Assembly (NCBI GenBank): GCA_013423325.1
Contig: BLJB01000200.1
Span: 62,001 to 126,000, forward strand
Direction of reading: 5' to 3'
Source: Usnea hakonensis
Lineage: Eukaryota > Ascomycota > Lecanoromycetes > Lecanorales > Parmeliaceae
DNA length: 64,000 nt
Shown: piece after piece, positions 33,768 to 43,609 of the stretch
Layout: each line of letters opens with the position of its first letter
How positions within the stretch are numbered: the stretch's first letter is position 1
Notes under the pieces: generated by a model
What the model was told of the DNA's origin: nothing
Databases searched by the model: none
The model's input: the letters and a program-made list of their open reading frames with translations, nothing else
Position numbers and translations under genes: made by a program

Positions 33768-34574
33768 TGTCGATATCAGGAAGACTCATTGGCAAGTTCC
33801 AAGAAAGCCTTGCAGGGTCGTATGTCCACACTGGTGTGAAGGGCAAGCAGCTCATTGAGAGATTGACGATGAGGACAAATTCCCCCATTCTAGACCTGTC
33901 GGCATGTCATATGACCCGTCAGGAGCTTGAGTATTCATCCATTCAATACCAACAGACAACACTGATAGGGCGTCCTTCGTTGACTATTTGGTATTGATTA
34001 GAGCTACGTAGAGTCTTCCACATCTATTGGATCGTATTTCTAATACTTGAAAATTCGAGGAAGACCTTGAACCCATAATCCAGGAGAAGCATGAAGTCGT
34101 CAGGATGCCCATGAAGAAGCTCCAAATCGATCTCTTTGGCGGGATTTACACGCAGTATTCAATAAGGGATAAAAACGGCCTTGGTCTGTGGGTGGAATGT
34201 GCCTGCAGAGAACCTTTGGATTGACAGACCCATCAGCTGAAATGGCGCTAGAAATTGTGTCCTTCAAAGGGATAACACTAGGGACTGAGTCGATCGCAAT
34301 CTGCCCTACAACGATGTTGACCGGATGGGGATACCTTTTACGAACGAATATCGCGGCGAGGAAGACCCGAAGCCCCTCCTCGCAAGATGTGAGTATTGAG
34401 ATCTTTATTCAGTTTCCTTTGATAGTAATCTTAAGACTAGACTGCAATCGGAAGAAAGTGGATCAATTGGCTGCACAATTGAGTCGCCACTTTGAAATAC
34501 CCATGCAGATGTCTTCGCTTCCGATTCCCTGGTCCCAAGTCCGCATATTGGAGAATAGAAAGCTGACTCTGTGA
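33768..34574 (+). pseudogene. Decayed protein-coding gene of unknown family
   Basis: Several frames in succession look coding but do not join. They are GRLIGKFQESLAGSYVHTG and on (about 33775-33996), EDLEPIIQEKHEVVRMPMKK and GLGLWVECACRE (about 34060-34213), and then, in another frame, FGLTDPSAEMALEIVSFKG and PTTMLTGWGYLLRTNIA through SRHFEIPMQ to a stop at 34574. One GT-AG intron could link the first two, but the step near 34205 needs a one-base shift. The family is not recognised. It is probably a pseudogene; an alternative is a multi-exon gene with sequencing errors. Confidence 0.35.
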
Positions 34575-35632
34575 GATGGCGTAATAGACCTTTCGACCTC
34601 GTGTCTTTCGCACAATCTCCGGTTTCAGAGAGCGAATCAGAAGTCCGGTTTCTAGGAGGGTCCAATGAGGTGGCTTTGACCTGCATGAACGTTACATGCT
34701 AGGTGACGTAGATGGACCCGCCGATGACTTTCTGGAAGCCCGAACACGTCCACAGCCAGTGATGTCCAGATGTTTAAAAAAGACTTTATACTGACCATAG
34801 CCCTAACCCTACTTCCAGAAGGCGAAATAATCCAGCTCTGAAGCCATCTCTTCCTAGCCATCGAGGTGTCTATACTCTGGATGGTATTGGATGAGGGTTC
34901 AATTCGAAGCAGATTTGAATGGTCAAGTTCAGGCTGACGTTTCCGAAGCTCTGTCGTCAGAAGAATCTTGGCTTGCGCAATCATTGATGCAGACCTACGT
35001 GCTTTATGCAGATTCGGTCACAAATGCCGCCCACATGTCTTGGCCCCCACCACGTATACCGGATATGGTACACCTCGTAAAAGTCTCTACTAAATGTACG
35101 CATCCGTGCCGGAGTACTACGACGCTGGTACTTCTCTATGTACCTGCAGCTGTCAGTCACGAGAGAGACTTCTGCACAAGCAGGCAGGACGACGCGTCTG
35201 GGCGTCTGCACAGGATCGTTGGACGTTGTTCTCTTCAGCTTCCTAAGTTGGATATGTCTCGTGCACAGATATGTCGGATCGCGGTAAATGCCGGGTATCA
35301 CGGAGCCTTTTCCGAATCTCTTGGATCTAGAGTATCACCGTAGTGGGCTGTGAGTGGAGATAGTGAACGCGTGGCTACTGGCTGCGGCGAACCAAAACCG
35401 AGTACCCCCGCATATTAATCGTGCAAAGTCCCCATATTAATATTAGGACTCAGCGGTGCGATGCTGTGGTCGTGCATCGGTTTCATCATGATTTTTTCAA
35501 TTCGTGCGACTGGACATTATAGAATTGTTTGCTCTTGATCTCCTTTCTTCTACTCATTATCTTGTTCCTTCTGCGTTTTGACTGTATTCGCGTCATCTTC
35601 GTTCTCGAGTGTTATATAATTCCGACGCGATA
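34575..35632. other. Intergenic and laccase promoter
   Basis: No intact gene is seen. Two CCCTAA units near 34800 are too few for a telomere. The AT-rich stretch at about 35410-35450 (ATATTAAT repeats) and the CT-rich DNA after 35540 are probably promoter and leader of the laccase. Confidence 0.5.
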
Positions 35633-37902
35633 ATGTCTATCGCAGCGATTCTGGACACAGGGATGACTGCAGCTACTTCTGCGGCCGCGGCTGCGGCAAG
35701 CTTTACCTCAAACCTGACCGCCATTTCCGCTCTTGCACAGAGTTCTACCAATGGTTAGATCCCAGCATCAACTCCTTTGCAGCATGTCCTGCTGATACTA
35801 TTGGCGGCTTTTAGGAGCTTCGGAACTTGGTACAATCGACGCAGCCAATCTTCCAACGACCTGGTTGCCGCAAGTACGTTATCGACGTTGAAAGATAGAC
35901 ACAAGTCCTTAATGGATCGACTAGTCTGGTAGTGGCATCCCGTGGGGTTCGAGAAATGCTTCAAACACCAACCCATACACCCAATCTCCGCTATCAGGTA
36001 AATCTCACTCCTCTCATAGCAAGTTGCGCATCTTGAGCAACCTTCAACATTTTCCTCTCCTCATTACCGTTTGCTCAGTCTTAGAAACCATGTCCGAGTC
36101 CCAGTGTCTTTCGGGTCCATTGTCATTCCCTTTCCAGCAACATCACAAGGCAATGGTCCTCCCTTTATGTTTTCCTTGCTTACAACTTTGTATAGGAGAG
36201 GGGAGATCCTACGCATTCACAATCGCGAGAGGTACTATAGCACCAGACGGCTACGAGAAAAATGTACTCCTCATCAACGGCCAATTTCCCGGCCCTACAA
36301 TCGAAGCTAACTGGGGCGACACGATCACCGTCACTGTCCAGAATGCCATCACCAATCCCGAAGAAGGAACTGCGCTCCATTGGCACGGCCTACTCCAGAC
36401 CGGTACTCCCTGGGAAGATGGCGTCCCAGCTGTCTCACAATGTCCAATCGCCCCCGGTGAGAGTCTGACGTACAGCTTCAAAGCAGACTTGTACGGCACG
36501 TCTTGGTATCATTCCCACTACAGCGCACAATATGGCGGTGGTATTATAGGACCTATGATAATTTACGGCCCGAAGAGCGCAGATTACGACATCGACATCG
36601 GCCCTGTGCTGCTGACAGACTACTACCATAAGGCGTATTTTGATATCGTAGAAGAGGTCATGGGAACAAATCTCTCTCTCATAGCGCCAAGGTCGGTGAA
36701 CAATCTGATCAACGGGAAGATGGACTATAATTGCTCACTTGTCACCGATGGAACTCCTTGCACGAATAATGCCGGCCTTTCAAAGTTTGAATTCACCACC
36801 GGCAAGAAGCATCGGTTGCGCTTAATCAATGCTGGCAGTGAAGCTATCCAGAAGTTTAGTATCGATGAGCACACCATGACTGTTATCGCGAATGATTTTG
36901 TACCAATCGAGCCATATGATACTGATATTGTGACCCTTGGCGTACTCATGATCTGTTTCAAAATACTTGATCACCGCTAATGTTATAGACAGGTCGCTCA
37001 ACGCACAGACGTCATTGTCGAGGCCACCGGCAACCCCGAATCCACCTACTGGATGCGTTCCACCATCTCCAACTGCTCCCTCAGCATCCAACCCAATGCC
37101 CTCGCGATAATATACTACCCAGAAGCACCCACCACCGCGAAACCCTCCACCACCGCCTGGCCCGACAACACACCCCAATGCGCCAACGACCCCTTATCCT
37201 CCACCACACCCATCTACCCCATTACCCCAATCCCCGACCCCGGTAAAACCATCAATCTTACGGTAGGCGCCATGGTGAACAGCACGGGCCACTTCCTCTG
37301 GACCATCAACTCCGTCTCCTTCCGCGCCGACTACAACGCGCCTGTCCTCCTGCTCGCAAACGCCGGCAACACATCCTACCCCTACGACCCGGAATGGAAC
37401 GTCTTCGACACCGGCGCCGCATCCTCGGTGCGACTGGTTGTGGAAAACACGACTCCCGCAGCGCACCCGATGCATCTGCGCGGGCACAACATGTACGTGC
37501 TGAATGAGGGCACCGGCTCTTGGGACGGGAGTATCGTGAACAGTGGAAATCCTCAGAGACGAGATGTGCAGCTGCTGCAACCGAATGGGTATATCATTGT
37601 GCAGTATGACGCGGTCAATGCGGGGGTTTGGCCATTCCATTGCCACATCGCGTGGCATGTCAGTGCGGGGTTGTATATAAGCTTGCTGGTGAGTACATAC
37701 TCTTCCCATCTGCATAAAAATAAGACAATAAGAAAAAGGAGGAAAAGAAAAAAGAAGAATCACAAGCATACTAACACCGCACCAGGAAAGCCCCACCGAC
37801 ATCGCAGACCTGCGCCTCCCACCATCAAGCAAGCAAACATGCGTAGACTGGGCCGCTTTCACAAACGTCCAAGTCCCGGACCAGATCGATTCGGGCTTGT
37901 AG
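35633..37902 (+). CDS. Laccase (ascomycete multicopper oxidase)
   Basis: Six exons, 35633-35753, 35815-35873, 35925-35997, 36196-36941, 36993-37688 and 37786-37902, join to 603 codons. All four copper-binding stretches are present: HWHG at residues about 146-149, WYHSHYS at about 188-194, HPMHLRGH at about 491-498 and HCHIAWHVSAGL at about 549-560, with Leu as the likely axial residue at type-1 copper. The protein ends DSGL, the C-terminal plug typical of ascomycete laccases. IPWGSRNASNTNPYTQ before the first cupredoxin domain is also typical. It oxidises phenols with O2 to water and is probably secreted, but the first exon (MSIAAILDTGMTAATSAAAA) is not a standard signal peptide, so the start is uncertain. 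Intron 3 is long (198 nt). Confidence 0.92.
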
Positions 37903-38908
37903 GGCTTCTCCTTGCTCCAGACGAAGCAGAGAAGGAAACTGGAACACAGATACGGAAACTGTACAAGTGCAATCATGATATAAACTCGGCGGTTCTTTCC
38001 ATTACGACACTATATACACGGAGGTATGAAATCCAGTCTTTAACTACCTTCACATATACTACAGATAATAACAACACGATGACCCTTTTCCCTCCACCAC
38101 CCCACTGCACTCGCCGAAATAAAATCCATGCCTCTCCATTAAGCCCTCCCAAAGCCATCCAAAAAGCTCCCGTTCTCCGACCCCCTACCCTCTCATCCCC
38201 CCATCCAATCCTCCCCTCACCAAGCAATCATCCTCCCCCCCCGCCCCCCAAAACCCCCCCAACCATCCCCAAATCCCAAAAACCCACCTTCATTCTTACC
38301 CATAACCCACATCCAGCATCCCCTCTTCTTCAACCCTCCCCCCCTCCCCTCAACCCATGATTATGATGCTTGTGCGATATTGCACGGTAGCAGTCCTTGC
38401 GTCAAACCCAGATGGGACAGTAATTTTCTCACCTTCCAATTATTTGTCTACAAAGAAAGGATGTTTATTGTGCTTCCCTTGCGCTTAGCAGCATTGTTTT
38501 TGCGGTCGCTAAGAAATCATTGAGCGGTTCGAACAAAGAGCTGGTGACTTTGTTATGGTTTTGATATAATAAAGGATAACAAAGAAATGGTGGTGATTGT
38601 CCTACTGCTTCAACACAAGACAACAAAGTGCTTTGTGTGCAGCGACAATGATTTGTGGTACTAGCATGTCAAGCAAGAGCTTTTATACCTCTGTGATTCT
38701 CCTCGAATTCCATCAAGGACTGTTTTCGGCTGGTGTGAAACTGAAACTCAGAACTCCAAACTCCAAGTTCCAATCTCGAATCTCCAATCTCCAATCTCCA
38801 ATCTCCAATCTCCAATCTCCAATCTCCAATCTCCAATCTCCAAATTCCAAATTCCAATCTCCAATCTCCAATCTCCAAATTCCAATCTCGATCTTGAGAG
38901 TCATCAGC
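37903..38908. other. Intergenic, C-rich tract, leader of the BTB-like gene
   Basis: C-rich low complexity covers about 38080-38350. The minisatellite at 38750-38890 is listed separately. The frame of the BTB-like gene stays open upstream through this repeat to an ATG at 38648, so an N-terminal extension is possible. Confidence 0.55.
38750..38890 (+). repeat. 7-bp minisatellite (CCAATCT)n
   Basis: About 18 near-perfect units of CCAATCT with CCAAATT variants lie just before the BTB-like start at 38909. Because 7 is not a multiple of 3, every frame reads the same heptapeptide cycle (SNLQSPI on plus, LEIGDWR on minus), which creates false frames. Confidence 0.85.
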
Positions 38909-40036
38909 ATGGCCGACACTCATAGAGTCTTGTCGAGAAGCTTATCCATTACAGCGATGGCCGACATTCGACCAGTCTTGTCGAGAAGCGAATCCATGAC
39001 AGCGCCGCCTTCCCCTGCATTCGAAGAAGAGGACACTCTTATTCGCTTCTTGAGAATAATGACAGCGCCGCCTTCCCCTCCATCCGAAGACGAGGAGACT
39101 TTTGTCGATGCACAAGAGCCAGAGACCTTGGAAGAAGAGCCAGAGGCCTCGGAAGAAGAGCCAGAGGCCTCGGAAGAAGAGCCAGAGGCCTCGGAAGAAG
39201 AGCCAGAGGCCTCGGAAGAAGAGTCAGAGGCCTCGGAAGAAGAGCCAGAGGCCTTGGAACAAGAGCCAGTTTACACATTTGCGGAGCGGGGAATAACAGA
39301 CCATGCCACCATCTTACTAGAGTAAGCCCTTCAACCCCTTCCCTTTTCCCACTGACTGCAACTTGACTGACATTTTGACAGACTCATGCAAGGACCTTCA
39401 ACCTCCGTATATCTAGGCAAAGGCAAAGAAGCACAGCTCATCACTCTGCCCAAGCAGATGCTAATGTATCACTCTCCCGTCGCCGCTCGTCTTCTCGCCA
39501 AGAGCGTCGGGTATCTCAACTCCACCACAATAGAGTTACCAGACGACTCCCCTCTTGCATTCGCTCACATCTGCCGCTGGATGCACCAAGACGAACTCGA
39601 TATTGTGCGTCCAGATACCCGTATAAGCCAGCCCAGCATCCGGGAAGATGCCTGTACACTTCTCTGTCATATCTTCTTGACAGCGCGCCGCCTCGAAATC
39701 ACCGCCGTTCAAACACTCGTCTTGAGGGAATTAAGACAGATGTGTGCACTCGTACGTGACATAGGTTTCCGCACTCCCATCACGCCCAGCACAGTACAGG
39801 CGGTGTGGGAAGAAGGTGGCGCAGAGTGCGAGCTGTGGGAGGAAGTGTTGGGGGAGATGTGTCTTGCCTTTTCAACCAAGCCGGTTGTGTTTGCGGATTA
39901 TGATGAGTGTTTCGAGAAGATTGGGGTGTTTAGGAGAACGGTGTGGGATGCTATGCTCAGAGAGATTGAGACGCTCGCAACGGACCTAGAGGATTGCAAC
40001 ATCAACCAAGCCAAGTGTTCTGTTTGCGGAGTATGA
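38909..40036 (+). CDS. BTB/POZ-like protein, C-terminus changed by tandem duplication
   Basis: Exons 38909-39321 and 39382-40036 (60-nt intron, GTAAGC donor, TTGACAG acceptor) give 355 codons. The first exon ends in a 21-bp coding repeat giving EEEPEAS copies (about 39128-39263), an acidic low-complexity arm. Exon 2 starts with STSVYLGKGKEAQLITLPKQ, then MLMYHSPVAARLLAKS, TTIELPDDSPLAFAHICRWM and HQDELDI, the order of a fungal BTB fold (strand, helix pair, acidic LxDD, aromatic Wxx). BTB domains dimerise and often serve Cul3 ligases or transcription complexes; the role here is unknown. The end (NQAKCSVCGV) is read out of frame through a second copy of the preceding sequence. Confidence 0.65.
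39128..39263 (+). repeat. 21-bp coding tandem repeat (EEEPEAS units)
   Basis: About six copies of GAAGAAGAGCCAGAGGCCTC occur with minor changes (one copy has TCAGAG for CCAGAG). They keep the frame of the BTB-like exon 1. They are likely to vary in copy number between strains. Confidence 0.8.
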
Positions 40037-40110
40037 TGAGTGTTTCGAGAAGATTGGGGTGTTTAGGAGAGCGGTGGGGGAGGCGATGTGTGATGCGATT
40101 GAGGAGATCT
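39875..40110 (+). repeat. Out-of-frame tandem duplication of about 130 bp
   Basis: The stretch from AACCAAGCC near 39876 through TTTGCGGATTATGATGAG to TTTAGGAGAACGGTG is repeated from about 40006 as AACCAAGCC, TTTGCGGAGTATGATGAG and TTTAGGAGAGCGGTG. Offsets are 130 bp at the start and 133 bp after a 3-nt insertion, so copy 2 is entered in the wrong frame and TGA ends the protein at 40036. Read in the copy-1 frame, copy 2 would continue to a stop near 40112. Confidence 0.85.
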
Positions 40111-41935
40111 AGGCGCAGCCCTATTTCCTTCTGCACGAAGCTGGACAACGGTGAAGGGTGACGGTAGAAGTAACATGTAATTCCAAGATTCGGCATGACG
40201 AGACAGAGACATGGGAGTGGCGGTAGACAGAGGCTGTTTTAATATAATGATATTGTCGAGAGCTTTCAAATGGTTTCAATATCAGTTGAAGAAGCATTCA
40301 GCACGAACGATCAAAAAAGTGCACGTACCTATAATTAGATTTGGGCGGAGAATTCTGGACGCCAGGCCAAGTCCTCGTAATGATAAGTATCAGCTACACA
40401 TTAGAAACGTCAATAATCAAGCTTCACAGCTATCACGAATCCGATACAGACTTTTCTCGTCGTATGATGGCCTCTCACTAGACTTTAGCGATATAGAAAT
40501 CTCGACGATTCGTTGATATCGATAAAGATGTTGTAGTCGCGCCCAGGAAATTGGCAAGCCTTGTACATAAGCTAACAGAATTGACTTCGGAGAATAACGT
40601 GGGAGGGCGTGGTCCAGAACTTTCTTACGAGGAATTTATCAAAAGTCAAAAGTCGACTTCTCGTTGCTAGTACCTAGACTGGCCACGTTTAACAAAGTAT
40701 GTTGGAAAGGCTGCACTATCTATGTCGTAGGGCTATCGGCTGCTCCCTACATAAGGTACCTTCCCATATGCAATGCGCTGGAACGAGTGGAGCCCAAGTG
40801 AGGGAATTAAACCGTTACGCGGATGAGCATGTTCCGAATTGATAGATGAAAATATGCAGAGGGGTGAGCTCATAATGGCTCGTTGTTGGATTTGGGATTT
40901 CGGAACTCCTTTGGGGGCTAGTGTGGGGGGGCTCAGGGCTGATTTTAGGCGTCTTACTGACATGCATAGAAATTTAAATTTCCAAAAGAAGTTGGTTTGC
41001 AGTGGAAGTCCCAAGTATACCTTAGTCACACAATTGCTATCAAATCGCAAAGGAAGTCTTCATCTTGGCGAGATGTAATATTTGACTCAAATATAATCAT
41101 CAGTATATATAGAATATTCGTGTGTCATGAAAGTTCCTAGCATCTTCGTCTTCGTCTATCTCCGAAACCTACTCTACCTCCAAGTAAATCCTTGAATGTT
41201 GTAGGCGAGCTCCTCCGCGCCACGGCTACGACTACAACATACATCTCATGACCGCAGCGAATACCAAAGCCCAGCGAAAAATCGCCATTGGACTCGAGGC
41301 AAATCAGCCAAAAGCTAATTCAATATAAAAATCAACTTTTTTGACATTCTGCTCTGCCACAATCTAGCTGGAAGTGGCAGCGGGAGCCGTTCAGACCACA
41401 ACAGGGCCCGGCCATGTTCGGGGGGGCCAATATGTAGAGTACAGTAAGCTGCAGAAACGAGAGTCCAAGCTCGGCTAATCACATGCAACTTCTTTCCCCC
41501 TCCAACCAAAAACATCTTCTCCCGTATTGCATTTCGCTCAACTTGGCTTCCTTCATTTTCCTGGCCATGATTATGGCTCTGCGATAGGACGGGTCAAGTC
41601 AATATCACCCAATGCTGACGCTTTATTTGCTGCATCCGAGAGAATGGGGGTTGAAAATGTCCCCTCCATCATTTACCACCTTCCTAATTTGGTTTGGTCC
41701 CGCGTACACCCGAATGGCCTCAACCGAGCTGCCGTACTCGAAGCTGACTGCATAGGCTGATGAGATATCAAAAAGCGATTACCACTGTCTATTTTTATAA
41801 ACGATAGCCTGATCATTGAGGAAAGAATCGCAACTATGGAATATATATCGAGGCCAATTTCTCTTTGTCCAAGCAATATCTTCCACGTAACACATCTCAG
41901 TCTCAATCCAGTCCAAATTGTTCAATATTTGCTCC
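40037..41935. other. Intergenic, no supported gene
   Basis: Apart from copy 2 of the tandem duplication at its start, only short frames without support are present. The end is the promoter of the GMC gene. Confidence 0.55.
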
Positions 41936-43609
41936 ATGGCTGCCTTATTTCACTCTTGGTTTCTCCTCCAAGCCCTTGGCTTACTCTTTGCCTCACCTTC
42001 ACAAGCCCTTCCCTTGGCTTCGACTCTGTGGGATGTCATCGTTGTCGGAGCCGGTCCCGCAGGGATCATCACTGCCAGCCGGCTGAGTGAGAGCGGAACG
42101 AAGAAAGTCCTTTTGCTCGAAGGAGGCGGGCCAGCCTACGGCATCAGCGGAGGCACCGAGCGACCGTCCTGGCTGGCCGGTACCAATCTGAGCCGAGTCG
42201 ACGTACCGGGTCTCTTTGAGAGTATCTTTTCCGGCCCGACCAGCTTGGTGTGTGGCAACAGTATAGTGAACGCCTACATTGGTTGCTCCATCGGCGGTTC
42301 AAGTTCCATCAACGCTGGACTGTTCTTCCAGCCACCGCAGTCGGACTTTGACACGTATTTCCCCGCGGGCTGGAAGTATGCCGATCTCCTGCCCTCGATC
42401 AACCGCTTGTATGCCACCCAACCATCGAGCGACATTACCTCTCAAGACAAGGCCTTTTACGAGCAATCCGGCTACACCGCGGCGAAGAACTGGCTCGTCA
42501 ACGGTGCGGGCTACTCCGAAGTCGCCCTCAACGCCGGCACGGCGCCCAAAACCAAAGCCTTTGGCCACCCCATCTACGACTACAACAACGGCCAGCGTGG
42601 CGGCCCCGTGCTCAGCTACCTGCAAACCGCGCTGAAGCGCTCCAACTTCCACCTCCAAAGCGGCACCTGGGTGAACCGCGTCGTGCGCAACGGCGCCGTC
42701 GCCACGGGCGTCATCGCCAACACGAGCGGCACCATCTCCACCATCTCCCTCTCCGCAACAGGCCGCGTGATCATCAGCAACGGCGCGCTCAAGACCCCGG
42801 AACTGCTCATGAAATCCGGCATCGGGGACCCCGCCGTCCTCACACGCCTCGCCCAAGCCAACAAACTCGGCGGCCTCCCCTCCTCCTCCTGGATCAACAA
42901 CACCGCCGTCGGCGCCGGCCTCTTCGACAACCCAAACACCTTCATCGAACTCGACAGCCCCACCGTCCAATCCTACACCTACGTCTACAACAACCCCATC
43001 CCCTCCGACGCCTCCCTCTACCTCAACTCCCGCTCCGGACCCTACTCCCTCGCCGGGGAAATCAGCGTCTTCTGGGACTACATCACGCACTCGGATGGTT
43101 CCAAAGCGGGGATGCAAGGCACGATCGGCACCGCCGGCTTCGACGACTACACCAACAGCAGCACCATCACGCTCAACATCTACGGCACGTCCGGTCTCAA
43201 ATCCTCGGGAAAAGTGATCCTAGACGCCAACTTCGTCCCCGGCCCCCAAGGCGTCTATTTCTCCAACCCCCAAGACGCCACCGACATCGCCACCTTCATC
43301 CACAACATCTTCGCCGCATTGCCAGCCTCGAACCTCACCCCGCTCAACATCCCCCCAAAGGCAACCATCGCCCAGATCCAATCATACATCACGACCCCAT
43401 CCGCGTATGCGGAGGGCGAAGTGAATCACTGGTCCAGTTCGTGCCGGTTCGGAAGCTGCGTGGATACGAACACGACGGTGCTGGGGATGAAGAATCTGAA
43501 TGTCGTTGATTCGAGCATCGTGGCGCCGTTTACGGTGAATCCCCAGTTTGGTATCATGGTGGCGGCGGAGAGGGGGGCGGAGTTGATTAAGGCGTTGATT
43601 GGGGCTTGA
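41936..43609 (+). CDS. Secreted GMC oxidoreductase, cellobiose-dehydrogenase flavodomain type
   Basis: This is a single exon of 557 codons from the ATG at 41936. Residues 1-25 (MAALFHSWFLLQALGLLFAS and on) are a signal peptide. WDVIVVGAGPAG (residues about 32-43) is the FAD-binding motif, followed by VLLLEGGGP. NSIVNAYIGCSIGGSSSINAG matches the GMC signature region. Near the end NHWSSS (His about 498) and FTVNPQFG (Asn about 535) supply the catalytic His and Asn of AA3 enzymes. RFGSCVDTNTTVLGMKNLNV is typical of CDH-like flavodomains. There is no N-terminal cytochrome domain and no cellulose-binding module. It probably oxidises a sugar or alcohol outside the cell and reduces O2 or quinones; substrate inferred only. 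A laccase lies 4 kb upstream. Confidence 0.88.
   Translation: MAALFHSWFLLQALGLLFASPSQALPLASTLWDVIVVGAGPAGIITASRLSESGTKKVLLLEGGGPAYGISGGTERPSWLAGTNLSRVDVPGLFESIFSGPTSLVCGNSIVNAYIGCSIGGSSSINAGLFFQPPQSDFDTYFPAGWKYADLLPSINRLYATQPSSDITSQDKAFYEQSGYTAAKNWLVNGAGYSEVALNAGTAPKTKAFGHPIYDYNNGQRGGPVLSYLQTALKRSNFHLQSGTWVNRVVRNGAVATGVIANTSGTISTISLSATGRVIISNGALKTPELLMKSGIGDPAVLTRLAQANKLGGLPSSSWINNTAVGAGLFDNPNTFIELDSPTVQSYTYVYNNPIPSDASLYLNSRSGPYSLAGEISVFWDYITHSDGSKAGMQGTIGTAGFDDYTNSSTITLNIYGTSGLKSSGKVILDANFVPGPQGVYFSNPQDATDIATFIHNIFAALPASNLTPLNIPPKATIAQIQSYITTPSAYAEGEVNHWSSSCRFGSCVDTNTTVLGMKNLNVVDSSIVAPFTVNPQFGIMVAAERGAELIKALIGA

Noticed and set aside
34795..34812. CCCTAACCCTA-like telomere sequence
   Set aside because: There are fewer than two full units, inside non-repetitive DNA.
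37689..38360. Read-through tail of the laccase frame, rich in Lys and Pro
   Set aside because: A GTGAGT donor at 37689 and an acceptor at 37785 lead to an exon ending DSGL, which is the expected laccase end.
38669..38923. Minus-strand frames with LEIGDWR repeats
   Set aside because: They mirror the 7-bp minisatellite, which reads as the same heptapeptide in all frames.
38750..39263. Possible CRISPR-like repeat array
   Set aside because: The units are directly adjacent with no spacers and the DNA is fungal.
42299..43117. Long minus-strand Gly/Val/Asp frame opposite the GMC gene
   Set aside because: It is a shadow of the GC-rich third codon positions of the plus-strand gene.
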